Shown here: positions 57,788-64,000 of the stretch, piece by piece
Position numbering within the stretch: position 1 is the stretch's first letter
How the letters are laid out: each line of letters begins with the position of its first letter
Assembly: GCF_016745275.1 (NCBI RefSeq)
Contig: NZ_JADOEP010000017.1
Coordinates: 28,054 to 92,053, forward strand
DNA from: Enterococcus sp. BWB1-3
GTDB lineage: Bacteria; Bacillota; Bacilli; Lactobacillales; Enterococcaceae
DNA: 64,000 nucleotides
Reading direction: 5' to 3'
Position numbers and translations under genes: made by a program
Notes under the pieces: generated by a model
What the model was told of the DNA's origin: nothing
What the model saw: only the letters and a program-made list of their open reading frames with translations
Databases searched by the model: none

Positions 57788-59116
57788 TTATGCCAAAGTT
57801 GGCCAGTAGTCTTTATTTGCCTCAATCATTTCATCCAATACCAGTTTAGCGACTCTGGCATTCGGCACCGTTTGATTCAACGTAAAAGCCTGCAAAGCTT
57901 TTTGATACGAGCCTTCAAAATATGCATCTACTAAAAGCTTTTCTGCAGCAACCTGCGCTTCCATCAACCCTTTATGAAAATCGCAAATCGGTTTTCTTAA
58001 CGAAACAGGTTCAGCGCCTGTTGCACCGACATAGGCCGGAACTTCTACTACTGCATCTGAACGAAGATTGGGAATTGCTCCCTGGTTCGGTACAATCAAC
58101 ATAAATCTACGATGTTCGTCATTTAGTATAGAGGTTGCCATATCAACAATGTATTGACCATGCTCCCCAAAATTAAAATTTAAAACATCCTCAGTAACGC
58201 CCAAACGTATTTTCTCAGCCATCTCTTTAGTATTCTTCTCTCGTCCATCCATTACCATATTTGCGCGTGTATAGTTTTTATCCGCATGTTCAACGACCAT
58301 ATCAGGATATAAATAATATTCTAAATAGTTGTTGGGAATATTCGTCGGAAAATTTTTAGTAATCACTGACATCATATTAAATGCTTCCTGCCACGATTGA
58401 TCCCCTGCATTAAAATCAGCAACCTTCATCGTCTGAGTCTTCAATTTCTCAATAATTTCCGGCATCACATCCCGCCCCAAAGATTTATCATAAATCTCTG
58501 TATACCAGCCGAAATGATTCAATCCATAATAACCAGGTACCCATTCTTTACGATTATATCCATAATTATCTGCAATTGTTTCTTCTATTGAGATAGTCAT
58601 GTCACAAGCGTTAATCATATTAATTTCCGGATATTGACGACGAACAGCTTCTGAAACAATGGATTCCGGATTCGTATAATTTAGAATCCATGCTTCTGGT
58701 GCAAACTGCTGTACATAGCCAACAATCTCAAGCAACCCTCTCATAGATCGCATTCCGTAAGCAAAACCGCCTAAACCGCATGTTTCCTGTCCTACCAAAT
58801 CATATTTCAAAGCAATTTTTTCATCCTTTTCACGCATTTTCATACCGCCCACACGAATTTGTGAGAAGATAAAATCACAGCCTGTAAATGCCCACTGAGG
58901 CTCTTCCGTTGATACCAGCTTGACCTTTGAATGTCCTTCTTTTTTTAACATAAAATCAATAATCAGATACATATCCTCATTACGTTCTTTATCAATATCA
59001 TATAAACGAATTTCTGAAATCGGTAATCTGTCCGCATTGTTTAATACAGCTTGAATAATTCCTGGTGTATACGTGCTTCCGCCGCCTGCTATTGTAATAA
59101 TCTGCTTTTTACTCAT
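57788..59116 (-). CDS. glvA: 6-phospho-alpha-glucosidase, glycoside hydrolase family 4 (GlvA/MalH type)
   Basis: The 442-residue enzyme starts with the NAD site TIAGGGSTYTPGI and has NACDM near 170 (the Cys-Asp-Met motif of 6-phospho-alpha-glucosidases rather than the CN[IV]P of beta enzymes), the metal His in LNHFGW, and the end VPNARVAKLVLDEMIEANKD seen in GlvA. GH4 enzymes need NAD+ and Mn2+. The usual motif is CDMP; Thr replaces Pro here. Likely substrates are maltose 6'-phosphate or related phospho-disaccharides, but the chbG neighbour leaves this open. Confidence 0.85.
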   Translation of the reverse strand: MSKKQIITIAGGGSTYTPGIIQAVLNNADRLPISEIRLYDIDKERNEDMYLIIDFMLKKEGHSKVKLVSTEEPQWAFTGCDFIFSQIRVGGMKMREKDEKIALKYDLVGQETCGLGGFAYGMRSMRGLLEIVGYVQQFAPEAWILNYTNPESIVSEAVRRQYPEINMINACDMTISIEETIADNYGYNRKEWVPGYYGLNHFGWYTEIYDKSLGRDVMPEIIEKLKTQTMKVADFNAGDQSWQEAFNMMSVITKNFPTNIPNNYLEYYLYPDMVVEHADKNYTRANMVMDGREKNTKEMAEKIRLGVTEDVLNFNFGEHGQYIVDMATSILNDEHRRFMLIVPNQGAIPNLRSDAVVEVPAYVGATGAEPVSLRKPICDFHKGLMEAQVAAEKLLVDAYFEGSYQKALQAFTLNQTVPNARVAKLVLDEMIEANKDYWPTLA

Positions 59117-59131
59117 TCTTAACTTCCTTCC

Positions 59132-60550
59132 TCACTGTTCCAATAATTTAGTAAATTCTGCCATCACATAGGTTACTTCCAATCCGATAATGACTTGATA
59201 ATTTTTTTCTGTCGGCTTAATAATGCCGCTTACCCCGATTTGTTTAATACGCTGCTCATTCACAAGATCAGAGTCTTTTACTTCTACCCGTAAACGTGTA
59301 TTACAATTGTAAGCATCCTCGATATTTCCTGATCCGCCAAAGGCATCCAGCATTTTTTTTGCCATATATTCATAGTTCTTACTGGACAATGACAACGCCT
59401 TTTCCTCCTCTTCAACACGTTCAACGCCATATTCTGTTGCTGCTTCACGACCTAAGGTTGAGATGTTTTTCTTCTTTATAACAAAATAAAAAGTAAAATA
59501 GTAAAGACAAAAGAATACCAGTCCGATCGGGATAATCAGAATAGCATTTGTAGCAATTCTGAAATTAATGAGGTAGTCAACAATACAGGCGCCAAAAGTA
59601 AAGCCGATTCGAATATTAAACATATAGCAGACCATTCCTGCCAGTCCAGCAAACAAGGCATGAATAACATACAATAATGGTGAGACAAACATAAAGCTGA
59701 ATTCAACTGGTTCAGTTATGTTGGCGATAAATGAAGTGGCTGCACCACTTCCCATAATCCCTTTTACCATTTTTTTATTCTCTTTAAATGCTGCATGATA
59801 AATGGACAAACAGATAGCCGGTACACCAAACATCATAACTACAAAGAAACCTGACAAAAACAAGCCTGCCTGTGGATCTCCATTAATAAAACGAGTCATT
59901 TCACCTCTGAACACATCACCTGAAGGAGAAACATATTCTCCTAAATCATAATAAACATAAGTATTTAGTACATGATGAAGCCCAAACGGAATCAATAAAC
60001 GATTTAAGAACATAAATATCCCTACACCAAAAGCACCCATATTTACAAGCATTTTGGCAAAATTGTCAATTCCCATTTGAATAATTGGCCAAATAAAACC
60101 CAGAATCACTGCAGAACCTGTCTGTAAAATCATGACCATAGTCAGCGGAAATTTCTCACCGGCAAAATAGGAAAATACCATTGGCAACTTTTGTTCTTTA
60201 AAATGATTATAGGTCCAAGCTGCAACTAACCCTGAAATAATACCGCCAAATATCCCCATTCCTATCGTCGGGTCCATAATAGCTAAGCCCGCTTTTAAAG
60301 TTGCAATTGCCAAAAATCCAGTTAACGCAGGTATCCCTTTATCTTTCGTCTTAACAAACCCCAAAGTAACTCCTATTGCAAATAAGATATCCAAATTACC
60401 AAACACTGCATTCCCTGCAGCTCCCAGAACTGGAATATTCAGCATATCATCTGCCGATACTCTGAGAATTAACCCGGCAAGCGGCATAGCTGCTACGGGT
60501 ATCAGCATTGCTCTTCCTAATTTCTGGATATTTGTTTTAAAATTTAACAT
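59132..60550 (-). CDS. PTS EIIBC component, glucose/alpha-glucoside family
   Basis: The 472-residue permease has a ten-helix EIIC domain (FKTNIQKLGRAMLIPVAAMP start; PVEFSFMFVSPLLYVIHAL is the conserved EIIC segment) and a C-terminal EIIB domain with phospho-Cys near 416 in YNCNTRLRV. No EIIA is fused; the separate EIIA gene is in the operon. GGAGG precedes the start. Relatives (GlvC/MalB) import maltose-type alpha-glucosides. Confidence 0.9.
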   Translation of the reverse strand: MLNFKTNIQKLGRAMLIPVAAMPLAGLILRVSADDMLNIPVLGAAGNAVFGNLDILFAIGVTLGFVKTKDKGIPALTGFLAIATLKAGLAIMDPTIGMGIFGGIISGLVAAWTYNHFKEQKLPMVFSYFAGEKFPLTMVMILQTGSAVILGFIWPIIQMGIDNFAKMLVNMGAFGVGIFMFLNRLLIPFGLHHVLNTYVYYDLGEYVSPSGDVFRGEMTRFINGDPQAGLFLSGFFVVMMFGVPAICLSIYHAAFKENKKMVKGIMGSGAATSFIANITEPVEFSFMFVSPLLYVIHALFAGLAGMVCYMFNIRIGFTFGACIVDYLINFRIATNAILIIPIGLVFFCLYYFTFYFVIKKKNISTLGREAATEYGVERVEEEEKALSLSSKNYEYMAKKMLDAFGGSGNIEDAYNCNTRLRVEVKDSDLVNEQRIKQIGVSGIIKPTEKNYQVIIGLEVTYVMAEFTKLLEQ

Positions 60551-60571
60551 TTTTTATTTCCTCCTCGCTGT

Positions 60572-61336
60572 TTATAAATCCTTATAAGTAATCAGTTCTA
60601 TCTCCTTGTCTGTTCTCACCGTTTCAGCAAAATCAGAATGAATTAGAAATTCAACTTGGTTAACTCTTGAACGCACAAAGCTTGAGCCATTCAATAATTC
60701 CTGATCAATATAGGCGGTATGACACATAATTTCTGTTGTTCGTGCTGTTCTCAGTTGGTCAAGCAGTTTTTCGAGGTATTCTTCCATAGACTCCTCAATT
60801 TGCCTTTCTGAAAAATCTTCTGAACCAACATCATCAAAATACCTTTCAAAATAGTCTACGTGCTTCACCTCATCTTTCCGTTCAAAATTCCCCCTTACCG
60901 GCAACTCATATTTTTGAGCCAAAGCAACAACAACCTTTTGATTTCCTCCAAACGTATGGGTATGATGGTGACTATCAAGATGTGTCGGTGTAATCCCTGC
61001 TGCAAAAACCTTTTGAATTTGCGCATTCCATTCCTGATACAATTCTTCTTCATCAATCATAAAAGGCTGCTCATAAAAATTTAGAGGCTTAAAAGAATCT
61101 CCGTCTACAATCGTTTGCAGATTTTTCAGAATCGGCTTCCCGCAGGTTAATGTTAAATGTACACCTACTCCCAGCTCCGGAAGCTGCTTTTTAAGCTCAA
61201 CTGCTTGTTCAAATCCCGGCATATTTGCCATTAGGGTTGTCGATGTCAAAACCCCCTTTTGATACGCATCAATAATTCCATAATTCACCCCTCTGCTGTA
61301 ACCAAAGTCATCTGAATTAATAATTACTTTCCCCAT
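60572..61336 (-). CDS. chbG: ChbG/YdjC-family carbohydrate deacetylase
   Basis: The 254-residue enzyme has NSDDFGYSRGVNYGI (metal Asp), the HLDSHHHTH metal-binding His cluster, and GVHLTLTCGKP. ChbG of E. coli removes one acetyl group from chitobiose 6-phosphate so that a GH4 enzyme can cut it. Here it sits between licT and the EIIBC gene, downstream of its own antiterminator/terminator leader. This suggests that the operon's sugar is N-acetylated, in tension with the alpha-glucosidase type of the GH4 enzyme. Confidence 0.88.
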   Translation of the reverse strand: MGKVIINSDDFGYSRGVNYGIIDAYQKGVLTSTTLMANMPGFEQAVELKKQLPELGVGVHLTLTCGKPILKNLQTIVDGDSFKPLNFYEQPFMIDEEELYQEWNAQIQKVFAAGITPTHLDSHHHTHTFGGNQKVVVALAQKYELPVRGNFERKDEVKHVDYFERYFDDVGSEDFSERQIEESMEEYLEKLLDQLRTARTTEIMCHTAYIDQELLNGSSFVRSRVNQVEFLIHSDFAETVRTDKEIELITYKDL

Positions 61337-61357
61337 CTTTTTCTATCCTTTCAATAA

Positions 61358-61425
61358 TAAAAATAGCCCCACTAAAAAGCTCAAACGTCTTTTTAATGAG
61401 GTTGTGCCTGCTTAAAGTAACACCC
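61358..61425 (-). promoter_or_regulatory. Second RAT antiterminator and overlapping terminator, before chbG
   Basis: On the minus strand the RAT-like GGGTGTTACTTTAAGCAGGC (ending ACAACC) overlaps a terminator with arms CCTCATTAAAAAG / CTTTTTAGTGGGG followed by CTATTTTT. LicT bound to the RAT would prevent the terminator from folding. Confidence 0.8.
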
Positions 61426-61430
61426 TGCGT

Positions 61431-62258
61431 CTATTTAATTCTCCCTATATGAATAGCTAAATATGCCGTTTCATTCTCTTGCATATTTACCTGATACTGC
61501 TTTTTAATTTCATCTGTAATCTTAGCGGCCAATTTATAATACTGGCTTTTTTTGAATGATGAATCAAAAAATTCGAACGATTCTTCTTCTGATAAAACTT
61601 CCTGATAAATCAGCCTCTTCGCTAAAAACTTCAAATGGATTAATAACCGATTATAAGAAAGAGAATTTTTATCCAATTTCATTCGACTTTCTATTTCAAT
61701 TAAATTTAGAGTGAAGCTTGTAATTTCCATAATTTTTAAGCCGTTCAAACTATTTTTTTCACCCAGCTCAGAATTAATGATATGCATCGTAATAAATCCA
61801 ACTTCGTTATTTCCCAACTCGGTCTCATAGCGTTGATTTAATTTTTTTACAATATCTGTTGCCACCTGAAATTCATCTGGATAAAGAAGTTTCATTTCCG
61901 GAAGCATAATTGCAGTTACCTGCGAGTCTTCCTTTTGCCGTTGAATGGCAAAATAAATATGATCTGTCAAAGTAATATATATACTGCTGTTCAACGGAAT
62001 ATTGATTTTCATTTTGATATATGAAATCATCTCCTCCGCAAATTCAATGTATTCCAGCGGAATCTGTGAGACCATTTCGCTAAACATTTTAATGTTCTCT
62101 TTTGAGTCAAGGGTAAAAAATTTATCTGCTGTTTTTTCATCAAAAATCTCACCGGATTTTGCAGAAAAGCCGATTCCTTTTCCCATAGCAATTTTTTCTA
62201 TACCATTTTCTTCAATCAGCACTGCGTTATGATTAATTTTTTTCACTATACATTGCAT
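61431..62258 (-). CDS. licT: BglG/LicT-family transcriptional antiterminator
   Basis: The 275-residue protein has the RNA-binding CAT domain (MQCIVKKINHNAVLIEENGI, residues 1-55) and two PRD domains with the conserved His (LTDHIYFAI; ITMHIIN; LAIHIGRIK). PTS phosphorylation of the PRDs signals sugar and carbon state. It is the first gene of the operon and its RAT targets lie before itself and before chbG. Confidence 0.93.
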   Translation of the reverse strand: MQCIVKKINHNAVLIEENGIEKIAMGKGIGFSAKSGEIFDEKTADKFFTLDSKENIKMFSEMVSQIPLEYIEFAEEMISYIKMKINIPLNSSIYITLTDHIYFAIQRQKEDSQVTAIMLPEMKLLYPDEFQVATDIVKKLNQRYETELGNNEVGFITMHIINSELGEKNSLNGLKIMEITSFTLNLIEIESRMKLDKNSLSYNRLLIHLKFLAKRLIYQEVLSEEESFEFFDSSFKKSQYYKLAAKITDEIKKQYQVNMQENETAYLAIHIGRIK

Positions 62259-62292
62259 GAGTTCTGCCCCTCTTTTCTGAAATTTGAAAATG

Positions 62293-62354
62293 AAAAAACG
62301 ACCTAAGGAAAATAATTTCTCCTTAGGTCGTGCCTAATCGAATTAGTAACACCC
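62293..62354 (-). promoter_or_regulatory. First RAT antiterminator and terminator, licT leader
   Basis: GGGTGTTACTAATTCGATTA (continuing GGCACGACC, 62326-62354) matches the LicT/SacY RAT form. It overlaps a terminator with arms ACGACCTAAGGA / TCCTTAGGTCGT followed by TTTTTTCATTTT (62293-62330). Confidence 0.85.
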
Positions 62355-62365
62355 TATCTACGCCT

Positions 62366-62400
62366 ATAATCTACCATTAAATGAGAGCGCTGTCAAATAT
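62366..62400 (-). promoter_or_regulatory. licT operon promoter with cre site
   Basis: On the minus strand TTGACA is followed 17 bases later by TAGATT/ATAATC-like -10 sequence. TGAGAGCGCTGTCA (62382-62395, plus strand) matches the cre consensus at all but one position and overlaps the -35 box, so CcpA should repress the operon. Confidence 0.65.
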
Positions 62401-63098
62401 TTTTCGTTGAAATTGGAAGATACCTTCCTCAAAAAAGTACAGCTTTCACCAATACCAAACAGCTTTGATTTAAAGTACTTTTCTTATTATGTTTCACTAT
62501 ACCCTTATATGTTAAGCATTATTGCAAACAATGGAGAAGATTATTGATAAAGGAAAAGTAAGAAGTTGTTCAAATAAAACTAGAAAAACAATGCTTGATC
62601 AAAGCTGCGTTTACTGCCAAAGTTGCCGTGAGAATTAAATTGTAACAACAAGATATCTTTCTTTCTAACAGTACCAGTCAGTATCTAATACAAACTGCGT
62701 TAAAAGAGCTGCCCTTTCGTGTTTCTTAATTATGTAAAAGAGGAATCATGGGAAACAGTGATCCCATACACTTTTTCTCTTGTTTTCCAGCTTTTTTTGA
62801 TATAACAACGCCTTCCATCAAAGCGAAAGGTCGGTATATTTCTTTGTCAAATCAATAAAACAGAGAGTCAAAAATAAAGAACAAATAACACATATTATCT
62901 AAACGCTTCAGAATCAAAAAAACAAATCAGGAACAACTGAAAATAAATAAGGAATTGACGGATGAAGTTACTAAGAAAGATCAGTTTATAAGCCTACACA
63001 TTGGAAAATAATATGCCAAAGCTAGTGGGGTTCTAAACATGGGCTTGAAAATATATTGTGCCGAACGGCAGTCAGCTAGAGTTGGAGATGGAGGAACT
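62401..63098. other. Intergenic region
   Basis: No convincing gene. No anti-repeat resembling a tracrRNA for the CRISPR array was found here on either strand. A hairpin GGGAAACAGTGATCCC lies near 62750. Confidence 0.45.
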
Positions 63099-63173
63099 AT
63101 GTATTACAGGAAAATAGATAGTGAACTGGAATTTTTTAATTTAATCATTGGTATGACTTTGAAAGAGAGATAG
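63099..63173 (+). CDS. Very small ORF (24 codons) with strong ribosome site
   Basis: ATG six to seven bases after GATGGAGGAA; peptide MYYRKIDSELEFFNLIIGMT. It ends four bases before the next ORF, so the two may be coupled. Function unknown; the in-frame ATG at 63039 would lengthen it to 44 codons. Confidence 0.35.
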   Translation: MYYRKIDSELEFFNLIIGMTLKER

Positions 63174-63177
63174 CAAA

Positions 63178-63402
63178 ATGGCTAAAGCAGATATGCTGTT
63201 CCAAAAAATTGAAATATTAAAACAAGATTATAAAGATCATTTCAAAAAAGATATCCCTGAGAAAATAATCAGAGGGGGGAATCCATTAAACATACTTGAT
63301 CATCATGAAGAGTTAGAAGAGGGGATAAGAGCTATGGATAGCGAAGTTAGAAATACAATTGCAACTAATACTCCTGTCACAGAATTATCTGACGAAGGTT
63401 AG
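63178..63402 (+). CDS. Unknown 74-residue protein
   Basis: An acidic, helical peptide (MAKADMLFQKIEILKQDYKD, then NILDHHEELEEGIRAMDSEV). It directly follows the 24-codon ORF. No family recognised. It ends 85 bases before the degenerate end of the CRISPR array and may be an accessory or mobile gene. Confidence 0.5.
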   Translation: MAKADMLFQKIEILKQDYKDHFKKDIPEKIIRGGNPLNILDHHEELEEGIRAMDSEVRNTIATNTPVTELSDEG

Positions 63403-63487
63403 AACAGATTGATTTTTTAACATTTGAACCTTGCGAGCTTTGAGTACTTTTTCTATACCCAACGAAAGGTTATCATGCTGAACAGGA

Positions 63488-63853
63488 TTTTGGGAGACAT
63501 TCAAAACAACATAGCTCTAAAACATGAAGACTACAAGCAAGGAATGAAGTACAGTTTTGGAGACATTCAAAACAGCATAGCTCTAAAACACTTCGGCGCT
63601 AACTCTGCAGCCATTTTCAGTTTTGGAGACATTCAAAACAGCATAGCTCTAAAACAACCATTAAAATCAAAAGGAACGCTAGGATGTTTTGGAGACATTC
63701 AAAACAGCATAGCTCTAAAACATGATGTATGTTTTCATGGCATATGTTGTGGTTTTGGAGACATTCAAAACAGCATAGCTCTAAAACGATTCCACCAGGG
63801 CAAACTACGGTACAGATGTTTTGGAGACATTCAAAACAGCATAGCTCTAAAAC
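63488..63853 (-). CRISPR. Type II-A CRISPR array, six repeats, five 30-bp spacers
   Basis: Repeats of 36 bp start at 63488, 63554, 63620, 63686, 63752 and 63818, spacing 66. Read on the minus strand the repeat begins GTTTTAGAGCTATGCTGTTT and ends TCTCCAAAAC, the II-A form close to that of streptococci and listeria. The repeat at 63488 has three mismatches and marks the leader-distal end, so the leader should be on the right, where an IS3 element begins. No cas gene or tracrRNA is in the window. Confidence 0.95.
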
Positions 63854-63883
63854 ATCCGTGATAGCTAACATATAAACTGGATA
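63854..63883 (-). other. Possible sixth spacer or leader stub cut by an IS
   Basis: Thirty bases follow the last repeat, exactly one spacer length, before a sequence (GGCTACACTAAACTAGACAT) that looks like an IS terminus. The end next to the repeat (on the minus strand CACGGAT) does not look like the ATTTGAG-type leader end of many II-A arrays. Confidence 0.4.
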
Positions 63884-64000
63884 GGCTACACTAAACTAGA
63901 CATAAAAAATAAGGTGTGTAAACTAAAAGAAAACACACTGGGAGGAACCACTTTATGTCAAGAAGAGCACGAAGAACCTATACCGAAGAATTTAAACAAC
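63878..64000 (+). mobile_element. Left end of an IS3-family element
   Basis: From about TGGATAGGCTACACTAAAC, a leader with GGGAGG, then the start of an IS3 OrfA-type transposase. The right end is beyond the window. The exact left boundary is uncertain by about ten bases. Confidence 0.65.
63955..64000 (+). CDS. IS3-family transposase OrfA (5' end only)
   Basis: ATG after TGGGAGGAACCAC; reads MSRRARRTYTEEFKQ, the usual start of IS3 OrfA helix-turn-helix proteins (YTxEFKQ motif). Cut by the window end after 15 codons. Confidence 0.8.
   Translation, partial: MSRRARRTYTEEFKQ

Noticed and set aside
62401..63480. tracrRNA for the CRISPR array
   Set aside because: No second stretch complementary to the repeat (GACATTCAAAACAGCATAGC-like) outside the array in the window.
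63424..63871. Two long ORFs (145 and 84 codons) with repeated peptides across the array
   Set aside because: They are translations of the CRISPR repeats; the 66-bp period is a multiple of three, which keeps frames open.

Overview
The window looks like a chromosomal segment of a low-GC Gram-positive coccus of the Enterococcus type. This rests on AT-rich DNA with strong GGAGG-type ribosome sites, an LPXTG-type surface protein beside an Mga/AtxA-like regulator, an ArpU-family phage regulator, a lactococcin-972-type bacteriocin locus, PTS sugar operons with LicT-type antitermination, near-consensus CcpA (cre) and PerR sites, and a type II-A CRISPR repeat. I cannot name the species. No rRNA or tRNA gene was seen.

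Layout. 0-2 kb: edge of a decayed prophage (minor capsid-like gene, ArpU regulator) and a hexapeptide acetyltransferase relic. 2-5 kb: OmpR-type two-component system with an exported Cys/His-rich protein. 5.3-7 kb: Rrf2 regulator, methyltransferase and an unknown small protein. 7.1-9.4 kb: ahpC-ahpF with PerR boxes. 10.4-12.6 kb: PucR-like regulator and a shared sugar ATPase (msmK) with a cre site. 12.6-17.8 kb: repeat-rich DNA with a GH1 phospho-beta-glucosidase, relics (TerD and others) and six tandem 113-bp units running into the start of a P-type Ca2+ ATPase (17.8-20.5 kb). 21.2-26.6 kb: BlaI/M56 regulatory pair, a small exported peptide, an ABC ATPase, two MacB-like half permeases and a lactococcin-972-like precursor. 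28.5-33.6 kb: large isopeptide-repeat wall protein and an Mga-like regulator, each ending in the terminal repeat of a small transposable element. 35.6-36.6 kb: carboxyethylornithine synthase. 37.5-41.8 kb: MoxR / DUF58 / transglutaminase operon. 41.9-46.4 kb: ISL3 transposase, an amidase cassette flanked by direct repeats, and broken integrase and thioredoxin genes. 46.5-50.7 kb: glycerate kinase, a second degraded double-glycine bacteriocin cluster, a 32-bp tandem array and efp. 51.4-57 kb: fructokinase, glutathione peroxidase, YeiH-like exporter, OFA-type MFS and GRP sugar transporters. 57.3-62.4 kb: licT-chbG-EIIBC-GH4-EIIA operon with two antiterminator/terminator leaders, a promoter and a cre site. 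63.1-64 kb: small ORFs, a six-repeat CRISPR array without cas genes or tracrRNA in view, and an IS3 element starting at its leader-side edge.

A main theme is genome plasticity. At least three families of short non-autonomous repeats recur: 163-bp IS630-like elements, 139-bp IS3-like elements, and GGGACAAAAG palindromes. Many small pseudogenes lie between the operons. The most interesting loci are the BlaI/M56-linked bacteriocin cluster, the tandem-repeat leader of the calcium pump, the transposable elements that donate stop codons to genes, and the IS-abutted CRISPR array.
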